NCBI GenBank assembly: GCA_000277545.1
Contig: AKXM01000035.1
Coordinates: forward strand, 1-64,000
Origin: Enterobacter sp. Ag1
GTDB lineage: Bacteria > Pseudomonadota > Gammaproteobacteria > Enterobacterales > Enterobacteriaceae
Direction: 5' to 3'
Length of the DNA stretch: 64,000 nucleotides
The position numbers were made by a program, and so were the translations under genes. This document shows, piece by piece, positions 48,802 to 58,709 of this stretch. Every line of letters starts with the position of its first letter. The first letter of the stretch is position 1. The notes under the pieces were generated by a model. It was not told where the DNA came from and made no database searches. It saw only the letters and a list, made by a program, of their open reading frames with translations.

Positions 48802-49650
48802 GTGTCCACCTCTTTCTTCGTCGCGAGCGACTGGCTCGCAGAACATATTAACGATGACGATATCCAGATTTTAGATGCCCGCATGGCACCAGCAGGCCAG
48901 GAAGCACTTCGCGATATGCCTGCGGAGTACCGTGCCGGGCATCTGCCAGGTGCGGCCTATTTCGACATCGAAGCGCTCTCCGATCACACAAGCCCTCTTC
49001 CTCATATGATGCCACGTGCAGAAGCGTTTGCCGTTGCTATGCGCGAGCTTGGCGTTAGCAGTGACAAGCATCTGGTGGTTTACGACGAAGGCAACCTGTT
49101 CTCCGCGCCTCGCGCCTGGTGGATGCTGCGCACCTTCGGCGTCGAGAGAGTCTCCATTCTGGCCGGTGGGCTGGCGGAGTGGCAGCGTGAAGCATTGCCG
49201 CTGGAACAAGGGGACGTGGATCTACCGGAAGGTGAGTTCGAGGTTAACTTCGATCCGCTGGTGATCAAACGCCTGACGGACGTGCTGCTGGTCAGCCACG
49301 AAGGTACTGCACAAATTGTGGATGCCCGCCCTGCTCCTCGATTCAACGCGCTGGCCGATGAGCCACGCCCGGGCCTGAAACGCGGCCATATTCCTGGGGC
49401 GCTTAACGTGCCGTGGGTGGACCTGGTAGAAAACGGTCAACTGAAGACTACGGACAAACTGAGCGAGATCTTCGAACGCCAGGGCGTGAGCTTTGAGCGG
49501 CCAATTATTGCCAGCTGTGGTTCAGGCGTTACCGCCGCCGTTGTGGTGCTGGCGCTGACCACGCTGGGCGTGAACGGCGTGTCGCTTTACGATGGTTCGT
49601 GGAGTGAATGGGGTGCTCGCCCAGACCTGCCCGTTGAGCCTGCGCAATAA
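48802..49650 (+). CDS. sseA: 3-mercaptopyruvate sulfurtransferase
   Basis: SseA transfers sulfur from 3-mercaptopyruvate to thiol acceptors. The 282-residue protein (E. coli 281) has two rhodanese domains; the active-site loop with the catalytic Cys is CGSGVTA in the second. The frame is open far upstream, but GGAGG at 48791-48795, six bases before a GTG at 48802-48804, and the family N-terminus (STSFFVASDWLAEHI) fix the start there. It is divergent from yfhM and a single gene. Confidence 0.97.
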   Translation: MSTSFFVASDWLAEHINDDDIQILDARMAPAGQEALRDMPAEYRAGHLPGAAYFDIEALSDHTSPLPHMMPRAEAFAVAMRELGVSSDKHLVVYDEGNLFSAPRAWWMLRTFGVERVSILAGGLAEWQREALPLEQGDVDLPEGEFEVNFDPLVIKRLTDVLLVSHEGTAQIVDARPAPRFNALADEPRPGLKRGHIPGALNVPWVDLVENGQLKTTDKLSEIFERQGVSFERPIIASCGSGVTAAVVVLALTTLGVNGVSLYDGSWSEWGARPDLPVEPAQ

Positions 49651-49653
49651 ATA

Positions 49654-49680
49654 CAAAAAGGGAGGCACTGCGCCTCCCTT
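49654..49680. terminator. Bidirectional terminator between sseA and sseB
   Basis: AAGGGAGGC (49659-49667) pairs with GCCTCCCTT (49672-49680). On the minus strand it is followed by a T run. It serves the convergent sseA and sseB genes. Confidence 0.85.
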
Positions 49681-49700
49681 AGAATATGTATAACCGGCCG

Positions 49701-50477
49701 TTAAATAATGCGGTTTTGCTTGAAGTCGCGCAGGAAGCTGCCCCAACGGCGTTCATAGAACGGCGGGATGTGGGCAATCATAAAGTGGCTGATACCCTTC
49801 TCGCCTTCAACAACCTGGCAGATATCAACCGGCTCATCGCCCGGCAACGTATCGGTGGCTACGCTTCCGGCCTGACGAATAATCGCCTCGATGTCGCCGT
49901 CGGCCTCAATGCCAATCAGCAGGTTTGGCTCTTCGTCCGCCTGTTCTTTGATGGAGCAGATAAACGCACGTTTGACCGTTTTCAGGTTTTTAAACAACGT
50001 GGTCAGAGAGTCAACCATCTGCGCTGGCGGTTCAGCAACTTCGGAAAGCAGCAGTGAAGTACCGCCCTCCAGCACTTCCTGCTGGCTCAGTGGATCGCTT
50101 TCCGCGCTGACCAGATGGCTGATTTCATTTGGCGTAAATTCTTTGCCTGTCGGCAGTTTGGCGTTGAGGAACAGCGCTTCACCCAGCGTCATTTCAAATA
50201 AAGTGCGCACGGGCATTACTACAAACGCCTGCTCGTGACTGACCGCTTCCTGCAAAGCTTCCAGGGACGTGAAGAAAGGGATCACCGAAGTGCCGTCTTC
50301 TTTTTCCCAGTGCTGCAGTTCAACTGCGCTCTCGGCGTCAATCGCTTCACCTTCTGCCGCATTGCCCGGCACCCAAACGGTGGATTCCAGCAGGGTGCGG
50401 AAAAATGCCGGGCGATGCGCCGGCTCGGTTGCCGCCTGCTCAAGCAGGGTTTCTAATTCGTTCTTTGTTTCTGACAT
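49701..50477 (-). CDS. sseB: SseB family protein (serine sensitivity enhancing)
   Basis: The 258-residue protein matches E. coli SseB in length and throughout. It has an N-terminal SseB domain (AFFRTLLESTVWVPG, VIPFFTSLEALQEAV, FVVMPVRTLFEMTLGEALFLN) and a C-terminal SseB_C domain (ISHFMIAHIPPFYERRWG). It has no signal peptide. The name comes from an E. coli phenotype of enhanced serine sensitivity; the molecular role is unknown. This is not the Salmonella type III translocon SseB. Confidence 0.95.
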   Translation of the reverse strand: MSETKNELETLLEQAATEPAHRPAFFRTLLESTVWVPGNAAEGEAIDAESAVELQHWEKEDGTSVIPFFTSLEALQEAVSHEQAFVVMPVRTLFEMTLGEALFLNAKLPTGKEFTPNEISHLVSAESDPLSQQEVLEGGTSLLLSEVAEPPAQMVDSLTTLFKNLKTVKRAFICSIKEQADEEPNLLIGIEADGDIEAIIRQAGSVATDTLPGDEPVDICQVVEGEKGISHFMIAHIPPFYERRWGSFLRDFKQNRII

Positions 50478-50507
50478 TGTGATTCCGGGATAAAGCCTAA
50501 GGGGTTT

Positions 50508-50683
50508 ACCCTCACCCTAACCCTCTCCCTGGTAGGGAGAGGGAACAGTTCTGAGTCTCTCTTCCTGAAAGGGAGATGAGAACCACTCAAAGTGTCTCCC
50601 CTTCCAGAGAGAGACTGTCGGTGTTGACTCCCTCCGAACTTTTTTCTCCCTCTCCCCTATGGGGAGAGGGCCGGGGTGAGGGG
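50508..50683. repeat. Composite CCCTCACCC/CCCTCTCCC palindromic repeat between pepB and sseB
   Basis: The block begins ACCCTCACCCTAACCC (50508-50523) with a hairpin CCCTCTCCCT...AGGGAGAGGG (50521-50543). It ends with CCCTCTCCCC-TAT-GGGGAGAGGG (about 50648-50670) followed by CCGGGGTGAGGGG, so its two ends are inverted copies of each other over about 20 bases. It is the largest copy of the repeat family also seen at 2544-2620 and 19117-19145. Confidence 0.7.
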
Positions 50684-50688
50684 CAATA

Positions 50689-51972
50689 TTACTTCGCTAA
50701 CAGCAGATTGGCGATCGCACGCACGCCGAGACCGGTCGCACCAGCAGACCACTGCTCAACGGCACCTTTACGGTAAGTCGCAGAACAGTCAACGTGCAGC
50801 CAGCCTTCGTGGTAGTTTTCCACAAAGTGAGACAGGAAACCTGCCGCCGTGCTCGCTCCCGCAGGGTAAGAGGCGTTCGCGGTATTGTTCAATTCGGCGA
50901 AGTTAGACGGCAGCTGGCTGCGGTGGAATTCAGCCAACGGCAGGCGCCAGAACGGCTCGTTTTCTTCCGCCGCGCTTGCCAGCAGGCGGGCAGCCAGCTT
51001 GTCATCAAAGCTGAACAGCGCATGGTAGTCGTTACCCAGGGCCGTTTTTGCTGCCCCTGTCAGGGTCGCGCAGTCGATGATCAGCTCTGGTTTCTGTGCT
51101 GCGGCGTCAATCAGGCCATCAGCCAGCACCAGTCGCCCTTCGGCATCGGTGTTCATCACTTCAACGGTTTTGCCGTTGCGGTAGGTGATGATGTCACCCA
51201 GCTTCATGGCGTTGCCGCTGATCATGTTATCCGCACAGCAAAGGAACAGCTTAACGCGCTTGTTCAGGCCACGAGTGATGGCCAGAGCCAGTGCGCCAGT
51301 GATAGTCGCGGCGCCACCCATATCGGATTTCATGGAATCCATAAACGCGGTCTGCTTGATGCTGTAACCGCCGGAGTCAAAGGTAATGCCCTTCCCGACC
51401 AGGCTCGCATAAACCGGTGCATCCGGATTGCCGGTTGGGTTGTAGTCCAGCGCCAGCAGCACAGGGGCACGGTCTGAGCCACGGCCAACGGTGTGGATAC
51501 CGGCATAGTTCTGCTCACGCAGGTCTTCGCCCTTGGTGATGCGGTAAGACACGTGGTCGCAGGCGACATCGCACAGCAGATCTACCGCGCGGGAAGCAAG
51601 CTGCTCAGGGCCAAGCTCTTCGGCCGGGGTGTTGATGGTATGGCGAACCCAGTCGATCACTTTCAGGCGGTTATCCAGCTCTTTCTGCTCGGTTTCGCTC
51701 AGCACCGCCCAGTCAATTTTGCGGGTGCCTTTTGGGGCACGATAGCCCTGCCAGAAAGCCCAGCTTTTCTCAACGTCCCAGCCTTCACCAGCCAGCTGGA
51801 CGTGCTTCAGCCCCTGGCCGTCAATTTTGCGCGCCGCGCGCTGGATCAGACCGAGATCGTCTTTGCCGGTCAGGTGTAGGGTAATGCCGTCATTGTTAAT
51901 GCTATACGTCGCCTTTTCGCCCCAGCGTGCGTCCGCTGGCTGCGTGGAAAGGGTGATTTTCATGGCTTCAGT
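50689..51972 (-). CDS. pepB: Peptidase B (M17 aminopeptidase)
   Basis: PepB is a broad-specificity cytosolic leucyl-aminopeptidase-type enzyme with two metal ions. The start [15 protein letters not shown] (51970-51972, AAGGA seven bases upstream) gives 427 residues, as in E. coli; an upstream ATG would add six. The M17 signature NTDAEGRL, the metal-binding [13 protein letters not shown] and DMGGAA are present. It lies downstream of iscX on the same strand but beyond a terminator at 52012-52038. Confidence 0.98.
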   Translation of the reverse strand, partial: TEAMKITLSTQPADARWGEKATYSINNDGITLHLTGKDDLGLIQRAARKIDGQGLKHVQLAGEGWDVEKSWAFWQGYRAPKGTRKIDWAVLSETEQKELDNRLKVIDWVRHTINTPAEELGPEQLASRAVDLLCDVACDHVSYRITKGEDLREQNYAGIHTVGRGSDRAPVLLALDYNPTGNPDAPVYASLVGKGITFDSGGYSIKQTAFMDSMKSDMGGAATITGALALAITRGLNKRVKLFLCCADNMISGNAMKLGDIITYRNGKTVEVMNTDAEGRLVLADGLIDAAAQKPELIIDCATLTGAAKTALGNDYHALFSFDDKLAARLLASAAEENEPFWRLPLAEFHRSQLPSNFAELNNTANASYPAGASTAAGFLSHFVENYHEGWLHVDCSATYRKGAVEQWSAGATGLGVRAIANLLLAK

Positions 51973-52011
51973 CATTTTCCAATCCTTCATTATTCAGCAC
52001 AGGCAAAATGC

Positions 52012-52038
52012 AAAAACGGGCCGCCCAAGGCAGCCCGT
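52012..52038 (-). terminator. Terminator of the isc operon after iscX
   Basis: On the minus strand ACGGGC (52038-52033) pairs with GCCCGT and is followed by TTTTTGC. It lies four bases after the iscX stop, which separates pepB from the isc transcript. Confidence 0.8.
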
Positions 52039-52041
52039 GTA

Positions 52042-52242
52042 TCATTCAGCTTCACCTAACCAGACAAGTAAAATCGCTTCCAGTACTTTCTCGTTAGAAG
52101 CGTTCGGATCGTCATCAAACTCTTCCAGCTCGCAGATCCACTGGTGCATATCGGTGAAACGCACCGTCTTAGGATCGAGATCCGGACGGCTGTCGTACAG
52201 CGCCTCGCCGATTTCGCGGCTGTCGGTCCATTTCAGTCCCAT
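52042..52242 (-). CDS. iscX: Fe-S cluster assembly protein IscX
   Basis: IscX (YfhJ) is a small acidic protein (66 residues, as in E. coli) that binds IscS and iron and slows cluster assembly, possibly as an iron-dependent regulator. The conserved [27 protein letters not shown] and [11 protein letters not shown] are present. It is the last gene of iscRSUA-hscBA-fdx-iscX, 11 bp after fdx. Confidence 0.97.
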   Translation of the reverse strand: MGLKWTDSREIGEALYDSRPDLDPKTVRFTDMHQWICELEEFDDDPNASNEKVLEAILLVWLGEAE

Positions 52243-52253
52243 GGCGACTCCCG

Positions 52254-52589
52254 TTAGTGTTCGCGTGCGTGGTTAATGGTGTAACGCGGCATCTCAACCA
52301 CCAGGTCTTCGTCGCTGACGCGAGCCTGGCAGCTCAGGCGGCTTTCCGGCTCCAGACCCCATGCTTTATCCAGCATGTCGTCTTCGTCTTCGGTGCTTTC
52401 CGCGAGGGAATCAAAACCTTCACGCACTACGCAGTGGCAGGTGGTGCAGGCGCAGGACTTCTCACAGGCGTGTTCAATCTCAATGCCGTTGCGCAGCGCA
52501 ACGTCGAGAATGGTTTCACCTTGCTTCGCTTCCAGAACTGCGCCATCCGGACACAGGTCCTGATGAGGCAGAAAAACAATCTTTGGCAT
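52254..52589 (-). CDS. fdx: [2Fe-2S] ferredoxin, isc-type
   Basis: Fdx supplies electrons for cluster assembly on IscU. The 111-residue protein has the adrenodoxin-type ligands in [12 protein letters not shown] and LSCQARV (about C42, C48, C51, C87). It ends one base before the hscA stop/start junction: 1 bp separates hscA from fdx, so translation is coupled. Confidence 0.98.
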   Translation of the reverse strand: MPKIVFLPHQDLCPDGAVLEAKQGETILDVALRNGIEIEHACEKSCACTTCHCVVREGFDSLAESTEDEDDMLDKAWGLEPESRLSCQARVSDEDLVVEMPRYTINHAREH

Positions 52590-52590
52590 A

Positions 52591-54441
52591 TTAAACCTCG
52601 TCCACAGAATGGCCGGTCAGCGCTTTACGGATCGATTGATCCATACGACGTGCGGCGAATTCCTGGGTTTGCTTGTCTACGTTTTTGATTTCATTTTGAA
52701 TAGCGTCGGCATCTTCGCCTGCGGCAGCAGCGCTTAACGCGGCCATCGCGGCATCAATGTCGGCACGCTCTGCGGCGCTTAGCAGCGCGGCATCCGCCGT
52801 CAACGCGCTGGTCAAACTTTCCAGCACGCGGGCAGCTTCGACTTTTTGCTCGGCCAGCATGCGTGCCTGCACGTCATGCTCGGCGTAACTCATGGAATCC
52901 TGAATCATACTGGCAATTTCGCCATCGCTCAGGCCATAAGAAGGTTTCACCTGGATTGAAGATTCAACGCCGGTGGATTTTTCCATCGCCGTCACGCTCA
53001 GCAGGCCATCGGCATCGACCTGGAAGGTGACGCGAATGTGGGCTCCGCCCGCGGACATTGCCGGGATGCCGCGCAGGGTAAAACGCGCCAATGAACGGCA
53101 GTCCTGAACGAGTTCACGCTCGCCCTGCAGCACGTGGATAGCCATCGCTGTCTGGCCGTCTTTGAAGGTGGTGAATTCCTGCGCGCGGGCCACCGGGATG
53201 GTGGTGTTACGCGGGATAACCTTCTCGACCAGGCCGCCCATCGTTTCCAGGCCAAGGGACAACGGAATCACATCCAGCAACAGCATTTCACTGTCCGGCT
53301 TATTGCCCACCAGAATATCGGCCTGAATGGCCGCGCCGATGGCAACAACTTTATCCGGGTCGATAGAGGTTAACGGCATGCGGCCAAAGAACTCGCCTAC
53401 GCGCTCACGTACCAACGGTACGCGGGTTGAGCCGCCGACCATCACCACTTCCAGTACATCTTCTGCTTCCACGCCCGCGTCTTTCAACGCGCGACGGCAG
53501 GACAGCAGCGTCCGTTTAACCAGAGAAGAGATAAGCTCGTTGAACTGCTCGCGGGTGACTTCGCCCTGCCAGCCAGCCACTTCTACACTAGCGGTGGCGG
53601 CATCGCTAAGCGCGATTTTGGCGGCGATGGCGGCGTCCAGAAGCTGGCGCTGCACGCGGTCGTCGCTACGGTCGGCAATCCCGGCCTGCTCACGCAGCCA
53701 GTCGGCCAGAAGATGGTCGAAGTCATCGCCGCCCAGCGCGGAATCACCGCCGGTAGCCAGCACTTCAAACACACCGCGGCTCAGGCGCAGGATGGAGATG
53801 TCAAACGTCCCACCGCCCAGATCGTAAACGGCAATAACGCCTTCTTTACCGGAATCCAGGCCGTAGGCAATCGCCGCGGCGGTAGGTTCGTTCAGCAAAC
53901 GAAGAACGTGCAGCCCGGCAAGGCGAGCAGCGTCTTTGGTGCCCTGGCGCTGCGCATCGTCAAAATAGGCTGGCACCGTGATCACCACGCCATCCAGTTC
54001 CCCTTCCAGGGTTTCACTGGCTCGCGCGGAGAGCGATTTCAGGATGTCGGCAGAGATGCGTACCGGGTTCAGCAGGCCAGCAGGCGTTTCAATCATCGGC
54101 AGGCCGTTTTCACTGGCCTGCAGGCGATACGGAAGATGAGGATAACGCGTCTGGATGTCCGCCAGAGAGCGGCCCATCATACGTTTTACCGAGCTAATGG
54201 TATTCGCGGGATCCTGCGCGGCAAGCGCGCGAGCGTCAAAACCAACGATATGCTCTTGCTGCTGATAATGCACCACGGAAGGCAGCAGGTGGCGGCCTTC
54301 ATGGTCGGCTAGGGTTTCGGCCTGGCCGCTGCGAACGGTAGCCACCAGCGAGTTGGTGGTGCCAAGGTCGATGCCCGCAGCCAGCCTGCGCTGGTGCGGC
54401 GCTGCCATCATGCCAGGCTCACTAATTTGTAATAAGGCCAT
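52591..54441 (-). CDS. hscA: Fe-S assembly Hsp70 chaperone HscA
   Basis: HscA is a specialised Hsp70 that binds the LPPVK motif of IscU and, with HscB, drives cluster transfer. The 616-residue protein (E. coli 616) has the actin-like ATPase domain ([56 protein letters not shown]) and the substrate domain with a helical lid. It lies 35 bp after hscB. Confidence 0.98.
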   Translation of the reverse strand: MALLQISEPGMMAAPHQRRLAAGIDLGTTNSLVATVRSGQAETLADHEGRHLLPSVVHYQQQEHIVGFDARALAAQDPANTISSVKRMMGRSLADIQTRYPHLPYRLQASENGLPMIETPAGLLNPVRISADILKSLSARASETLEGELDGVVITVPAYFDDAQRQGTKDAARLAGLHVLRLLNEPTAAAIAYGLDSGKEGVIAVYDLGGGTFDISILRLSRGVFEVLATGGDSALGGDDFDHLLADWLREQAGIADRSDDRVQRQLLDAAIAAKIALSDAATASVEVAGWQGEVTREQFNELISSLVKRTLLSCRRALKDAGVEAEDVLEVVMVGGSTRVPLVRERVGEFFGRMPLTSIDPDKVVAIGAAIQADILVGNKPDSEMLLLDVIPLSLGLETMGGLVEKVIPRNTTIPVARAQEFTTFKDGQTAMAIHVLQGERELVQDCRSLARFTLRGIPAMSAGGAHIRVTFQVDADGLLSVTAMEKSTGVESSIQVKPSYGLSDGEIASMIQDSMSYAEHDVQARMLAEQKVEAARVLESLTSALTADAALLSAAERADIDAAMAALSAAAAGEDADAIQNEIKNVDKQTQEFAARRMDQSIRKALTGHSVDEV

Positions 54442-54476
54442 GTATCGCTTCCAAAAATCGGGCCTGAGTTCAGGCG

Positions 54477-54992
54477 TTAAAAGTCGAGCAGCTTTTCTTC
54501 TAGTTGTTCAATTTGGCTCTGCAATTTATCGAGGAAACGCAGCTTGCGGACAGTGTCCGCCGCCTGTTCCCACTGCTGGTCATCCAGCTGCTGCACCATC
54601 TGCGCGCTGCGGTTTTTCACCATCGTTTTTACGCGCGAGGCAAAGCTTTCAAGCTTGTCGCTGTCTTTCGCCTGCTCGATATCGTCCAGCTCTTCACGCA
54701 GCTCCAGCTGTTCCATCAGGAACGCGGTGTCGCGCACGGTGTGCTGTTCATTCGCGAGGTCGAAACCGTTCAGTGACAGGATGTATTCGGCGCGGGCAAG
54801 CGGGTGACGCAGCGTCTGCCAGGCCTGGTTGATAGTGGCGGACTGGCTCACGGCCAGAAGCTGTTCTGCCTGAGGGCGGCTGGCGTATTTGTCCGGGTGG
54901 AACTGACGCTGCAGCTCCTGGTAACGGCTGGCCAGTTGCTCGATGTTCAGGGTGTAGCCTGGCGTCAGCCCAAACAGGGTAAAATAATCCAT
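54477..54992 (-). CDS. hscB: Fe-S assembly co-chaperone HscB
   Basis: HscB is the J-domain protein that delivers IscU to HscA. The 171-residue protein has the J-domain HPD at residues 32-34 (QFHPDKYAS) and a C-terminal three-helix bundle that binds IscU. It is separated from iscA by 84 bp containing a strong hairpin, unlike the tight spacing of the following genes. Confidence 0.98.
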   Translation of the reverse strand: MDYFTLFGLTPGYTLNIEQLASRYQELQRQFHPDKYASRPQAEQLLAVSQSATINQAWQTLRHPLARAEYILSLNGFDLANEQHTVRDTAFLMEQLELREELDDIEQAKDSDKLESFASRVKTMVKNRSAQMVQQLDDQQWEQAADTVRKLRFLDKLQSQIEQLEEKLLDF

Positions 54993-55038
54993 AACAGACT
55001 CAGGTTCAGGTCAGGTAAGTGCTGTGTGGTAAAGCAAA

Positions 55039-55066
55039 ATCCCCACGGGCCAGAGCCAGTGGGGAA
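55039..55066 (-). terminator. Terminator-like hairpin between iscA and hscB
   Basis: On the minus strand TCCCCAC pairs with GTGGGGA, with an inner TGGC/GCCA stem, and TTTTGC follows. It is 11 bp after the iscA stop. It could reduce transcription from iscRSUA into hscBA-fdx-iscX. Confidence 0.6.
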
Positions 55067-55076
55067 TTGCGCGGGA

Positions 55077-55400
55077 TCAGACGTGGAAGCTTTCGCCGCA
55101 GCCACACTCATCCTTCACGTTTGGGTTAGTGAACTTAAACCCTTCGTTAAGGCCTTCTTTGACGAAGTCGAGCTCGGTCCCGTTTAAGAATTGCAGGCTT
55201 TTACCATCGACAACCACCTTCACGCCTTTGTCCTCGAACACGGTGTCATCCGCCATCGGTGCATCAACAAATTCGAGAACATAAGCCATCCCAGAGCAGC
55301 CTGATGTGCGCACACCCAGACGCAAACCAAACCCTTTACCGCGGTTGGTCAGGAAGGCACTTACACGGGCAGCGGCGCTGTCGCTAAGGGTAATCGACAT
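55077..55400 (-). CDS. iscA: A-type iron-sulfur carrier IscA
   Basis: IscA carries or donates Fe-S clusters, mainly 4Fe-4S. The 107-residue protein has the three conserved Cys: C35 in TSGCSGMAY and the C-terminal pair in [11 protein letters not shown]. It is fourth in the operon, 75 bp after iscU. Confidence 0.98.
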   Translation of the reverse strand: MSITLSDSAAARVSAFLTNRGKGFGLRLGVRTSGCSGMAYVLEFVDAPMADDTVFEDKGVKVVVDGKSLQFLNGTELDFVKEGLNEGFKFTNPNVKDECGCGESFHV

Positions 55401-55435
55401 ACAACAACCTCAATAAAAATTTTAACTCGTCATAC

Positions 55436-55465
55436 TTCGAGCCGCTGCCGGGCAGCAAGCTCGAA
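55436..55465. repeat. Hairpin in the iscU-iscA gap
   Basis: TTCGAGC (55436-55442) pairs with GCTCGAA (55459-55465), with an inner GCTGCC/GGCAGC stem. It has no T run. It may be an RNA processing element or an intergenic repeat; only one copy was seen in the window. Confidence 0.45.
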
Positions 55466-55475
55466 TGCGTTAGAG

Positions 55476-55862
55476 TTATTTTGTTTCACGTTTGCTTTTG
55501 TAATCCGCGATGGCCGCTTTGATAGCGTCTTCAGCCAGGATTGAGCAGTGAATTTTCACCGGCGGCAGTTCGAGTTCGTCTGCGATGTCGGTGTTTTTGA
55601 TCGCCTGCGCTTCGTCCAGGGACTTGCCCTTCACCCACTCGGTCACCAGCGAGCTGGACGCAATCGCCGAACCGCAGCCGTAGGTTTTGAAACGCGCGTC
55701 TTCAATGATACCGTCATTGTTGACTTTAATCTGCAACTTCATCACGTCGCCACAGGCCGGTGCACCCACCATGCCAGAACCTACGCTGTCGTCGCTGTTG
55801 TCAAAAGAGCCAACGTTGCGTGGGTTTTCGTAGTGATCAATTACTTTTTCGCTGTAAGCCAT
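55476..55862 (-). CDS. iscU: Fe-S cluster scaffold IscU
   Basis: IscU is the scaffold where clusters are built from IscS sulfur. The 128-residue protein has the three ligand Cys (C37 in GAPACGDVMK, C63 in YGCGSAIASS, C106 in HCSILAEDAI), the Asp near C37, and the HscA-binding LPPVK. It lies 42 bp after iscS. Confidence 0.98.
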   Translation of the reverse strand: MAYSEKVIDHYENPRNVGSFDNSDDSVGSGMVGAPACGDVMKLQIKVNNDGIIEDARFKTYGCGSAIASSSLVTEWVKGKSLDEAQAIKNTDIADELELPPVKIHCSILAEDAIKAAIADYKSKRETK

Positions 55863-55904
55863 TTTTACTTCTCCAGAATCTGAAATCGACGTCCTGACGA
55901 ACGA

Positions 55905-57119
55905 TCAGTGATGAGCCCATTCGATGGAATTAAGATCCACGCCCTGTTTGAACATTTCCCACAGCGGAGAAAGGTCGCGCAGACGGCCAATGGATTTACG
56001 TACCAGCTCGATGGTGTAATCGATCTCTTCTTCAGTGGTGAAACGACCCAGAGAGAAACGGATAGAGCTGTGTGCCAGTTCATCGCTCATCCCCAGCGCA
56101 CGCAGCACGTAGGATGGCTCGAGGCTAGCGGAAGTACAGGCTGAGCCCGAAGAGACCGCGAGGTCTTTCAGCGCCATGATCAGCGACTCGCCTTCAACAT
56201 AGTTAAAGCTGACGTTGAGGATGTTTGGCGCGCCATGCTCCAGGTCACCGTTCAGGTAAACTTCTTCCATATCTTTCACGCCGTTCCACAGACGGTTACG
56301 CAGCGTGCGCAGACGGGCCATTTCGGTCTCCATCTCTTCTTTTGCGATACGGTAAGCTTCACCCATGCCGACGATCTGATGCACAGGCAGCGTACCGGAA
56401 CGCATGCCGCGCTCGTGACCCCCGCCGTGAATCTGCGCTTCGATACGGATACGCGGTTTGCGACGCACGTACAGCGCACCGATCCCTTTCGGCCCGTAAA
56501 TTTTGTGGCCGGAGAAGGACATCAGGTCAACTTTCAGCTGGCTCAGATCGATAGGCAGTTTGCCCACGCTCTGGGTAGCATCAACGTGGAAGATAATGCC
56601 ACGGGAACGGCACATTTCGCCGATAGCCGCGATATCCTGCACCACGCCGATTTCGTTGTTAACGTGCATGATGGACACCAGAATAGTGTCTTCACGCATA
56701 GCGGCTTCCAGCTGCTTCAGGTCAACGATACCGTTGCTCTGCGGCGCCAGATAAGTCACTTCAAACCCTTCACGCTCAAGCTGGCGACAGGTGTCCAGCA
56801 CGGCTTTGTGTTCGGTTTTGGCGGTGATGATGTGCTTGCCTTTCTTCTGATAGAAGTTAGCCGCACCTTTGATAGCCAGGTTGTCTGACTCGGTTGCGCC
56901 GGAGGTGAAGACGATTTCACGCGGGTCTGCGCCAACCAGTTCAGCGATTTGGTTACGGGCAATATCAACGGCTTCTTCAGCCTGCCAGCCAAAACGGTGG
57001 GAACGAGAGGCCGGGTTACCGAAGGTGCCGTCCATCGTTAAAAACTGCATCATCTTCTCAGCAACACGCGGGTCTACCGGCGTGGTTGCGGAGTAGTCGA
57101 GGTAAATCGGTAATTTCAT
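55905..57119 (-). CDS. iscS: Cysteine desulfurase IscS
   Basis: IscS removes sulfur from cysteine with PLP and supplies it to IscU, TusA, ThiI and other acceptors. The 404-residue protein (same as E. coli) has the PLP Lys in [14 protein letters not shown] (about K206) and the catalytic Cys in [14 protein letters not shown] (about C328). A 115-bp gap with a stable stem-loop precedes it; in E. coli the iscR-iscS gap is the site of RyhB-guided cleavage. Confidence 0.98.
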   Translation of the reverse strand: MKLPIYLDYSATTPVDPRVAEKMMQFLTMDGTFGNPASRSHRFGWQAEEAVDIARNQIAELVGADPREIVFTSGATESDNLAIKGAANFYQKKGKHIITAKTEHKAVLDTCRQLEREGFEVTYLAPQSNGIVDLKQLEAAMREDTILVSIMHVNNEIGVVQDIAAIGEMCRSRGIIFHVDATQSVGKLPIDLSQLKVDLMSFSGHKIYGPKGIGALYVRRKPRIRIEAQIHGGGHERGMRSGTLPVHQIVGMGEAYRIAKEEMETEMARLRTLRNRLWNGVKDMEEVYLNGDLEHGAPNILNVSFNYVEGESLIMALKDLAVSSGSACTSASLEPSYVLRALGMSDELAHSSIRFSLGRFTTEEEIDYTIELVRKSIGRLRDLSPLWEMFKQGVDLNSIEWAHH

Positions 57120-57153
57120 TGCTCTTAAGCTCCGTACATCACTTCAATGCGAA

Positions 57154-57214
57154 GAATCAGGCTTAAAATATGTTGCCGTTATAGACAGGGAGCACCGCTC
57201 CCTCAACCTGATTC
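57154..57214 (-). other. Stem-loop in the iscR-iscS intergenic RNA
   Basis: Perfect outer arms GAATCAGG (57154-57161) and CCTGATTC (57207-57214) enclose an inner stem GGGAGC/GCTCCC (57188-57202). In E. coli a structure in this gap protects iscR mRNA after RyhB triggers decay of iscSUA; the same use is inferred here. Confidence 0.6.
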
Positions 57215-57234
57215 TAAAATTCTTGTTCTTCTGC

Positions 57235-57723
57235 TTATGCGCGCAGTTTGACGTCAATAGCGTCTTGAGAACGGGTGCTGCGATGATTTTCACTATGTTG
57301 ACGATCGGACACGTCCAGCACTTCCTGGTTGTTAACCAGTTCACCCAAGGTGATGTTATTCAGGAAGCCGGTCAGGCGATCGCTCAGGTCGCGCCACAGC
57401 GCGTGAGTCAGGCACTTATCGCCGCCCTGGCAGCCGCCTTTACCCTGGCAACGGGTGGCGTCTACGGACTCATCAACGGCGCTGATCACTTCACCTACGG
57501 CGATGCTGCTCGCGTCTTTACCTAACAGATAACCACCGCCAGGACCGCGCACGCTGGCCACCAGGCCATTTTTACGCAAGCGGGAGAACAGCTGCTCCAG
57601 GTAGGAGAGTGAAATACCCTGACGTTCAGAAATATCAGCCAACGGAACCGGGCCCGATTCAGAGTTCAGCGCAACGTCAAGCATCGCGGTTACGGCGTAG
57701 CGCCCTTTTGATGTCAGTCTCAT
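57235..57723 (-). CDS. iscR: Fe-S cluster regulator IscR
   Basis: IscR is an Rrf2-family repressor that binds a 2Fe-2S cluster and turns down isc when clusters are sufficient. The 162-residue protein has an N-terminal winged helix and the cluster ligands C92, C98 and C104 in [19 protein letters not shown]. It is the first gene of the operon and has two IscR sites upstream, consistent with autoregulation. Confidence 0.98.
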   Translation of the reverse strand: MRLTSKGRYAVTAMLDVALNSESGPVPLADISERQGISLSYLEQLFSRLRKNGLVASVRGPGGGYLLGKDASSIAVGEVISAVDESVDATRCQGKGGCQGGDKCLTHALWRDLSDRLTGFLNNITLGELVNNQEVLDVSDRQHSENHRSTRSQDAIDVKLRA

Positions 57724-57803
57724 GTCTTACTTAACCTCAAATAGCCCCTCGAGCCGGGGGTTTTTAAAAGTGTGATTGTCACATAGCAGGACGCAAGTCT
57801 GAC

Positions 57804-57853
57804 ATTCCTGAGTAAAATGGTCAACTATTTAACCTACCATTTTACTCAAGTAT
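57804..57853 (-). promoter_or_regulatory. Two type 1 IscR sites upstream of iscR
   Basis: Two adjacent 25-bp elements (57804-57828 and 57829-57853) resemble the type 1 IscR consensus; on the minus strand the first reads ATAGTTGACC...ACTCAGGAAT, close to the E. coli iscR site as I recall it. The second abuts the trmJ stop codon. They should mediate feedback repression by holo-IscR. Confidence 0.75.
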
Positions 57854-58596
57854 TATTGGCCCGATTTTTTTGGGTTTTCCAGCGACGCCAGCATGCCGCG
57901 CAGGATGTTTAATTCCTGACTTTCCGGGCGTGCACGGGTAAACAGACGGCGCAGTCGGCTCATCACCTGGCCCGGATGGGTTGGGCGAATGAAACCGCTT
58001 TCCTGCAGCGCTTTTTCGAGATGCACGTAGAAACGCTCTAAGTCATCCACCAGCGGATAAGGGGCGTCTTCCTCTTCTTTAGCCGCTTCCGGCTGCTCTT
58101 GCGTGGCGAGCCAGGCAATGCGCACTTCATAGGCGAGGATCTGAACCGCCATCGCGAGGTTAAGGGAGCTGTATTCCGGGTTCGCCTGAATGGCAACGTG
58201 ATAATGGCATTTTTGCAGCTCTTCGTTGGTCAGGCCCACACGTTCGCGGCCAAAGACGATTGCCACCGGCGCATGCTGCGCTTCGCTGATGCTTTTTAAA
58301 CCGCATTCGCGCGGGTCCAGCATCGGCCACGGCAGAGTGCGGGAGCGCGCGCTGGTGCCGACCACCAGGCTGCATCCTGCCAGCGCTTCATCAAGCGTAT
58401 CGACGATCTGAGCATCGCCAATAACATCACTGGCGCCAGCGGCCAGGGCGATGGCCTGGGAGTCCGGTTTGACCAGCGGATTGACCAGCCACAGGTTAGT
58501 TAAGCCCATGGTTTTCATAGCACGAGCCACGGAGCCCATGTTGCCGGTATGCGAGGTTTCGACCAGCACGATTCGTACGTTTTGCAGCATTGTCAT
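57853..58596 (-). CDS. trmJ: tRNA (cytidine/uridine-32 2'-O) methyltransferase TrmJ
   Basis: TrmJ is a SPOUT methyltransferase that methylates the ribose of C32 or U32 in several tRNAs. The protein has the trefoil-knot signatures [44 protein letters not shown] and [14 protein letters not shown]. The ATG at 58596 has AGG six bases upstream; a second ATG at 58590 (MLQNVRIV) gives the 246-residue-type start used for E. coli. It is a single gene upstream of iscR and divergent from suhB. Confidence 0.97.
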   Translation of the reverse strand: MTMLQNVRIVLVETSHTGNMGSVARAMKTMGLTNLWLVNPLVKPDSQAIALAAGASDVIGDAQIVDTLDEALAGCSLVVGTSARSRTLPWPMLDPRECGLKSISEAQHAPVAIVFGRERVGLTNEELQKCHYHVAIQANPEYSSLNLAMAVQILAYEVRIAWLATQEQPEAAKEEEDAPYPLVDDLERFYVHLEKALQESGFIRPTHPGQVMSRLRRLFTRARPESQELNILRGMLASLENPKKSGQ

Positions 58597-58709
58597 TCAT
58601 AGCCTGGGAAGAATATCGCAATATCTTATCATAACCCTGGGACATATTCCGAACGCTCTGCTATACTCCGCCGCGATTTCCGTTCTTTAACATCCAGCGA
58701 GAGAGACCG

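Noticed and set aside
49701-50477. Type III secretion translocon SseB
   Set aside because: The name is shared, but the protein is the housekeeping SseB family of E. coli; no SPI-2 genes are present.
57771-57783. TGTGATTGTCACA in the iscR leader, CRP-like
   Set aside because: The half-sites TGTGA and TCACA are separated by three bases, not the six needed for CRP. It may be incidental.
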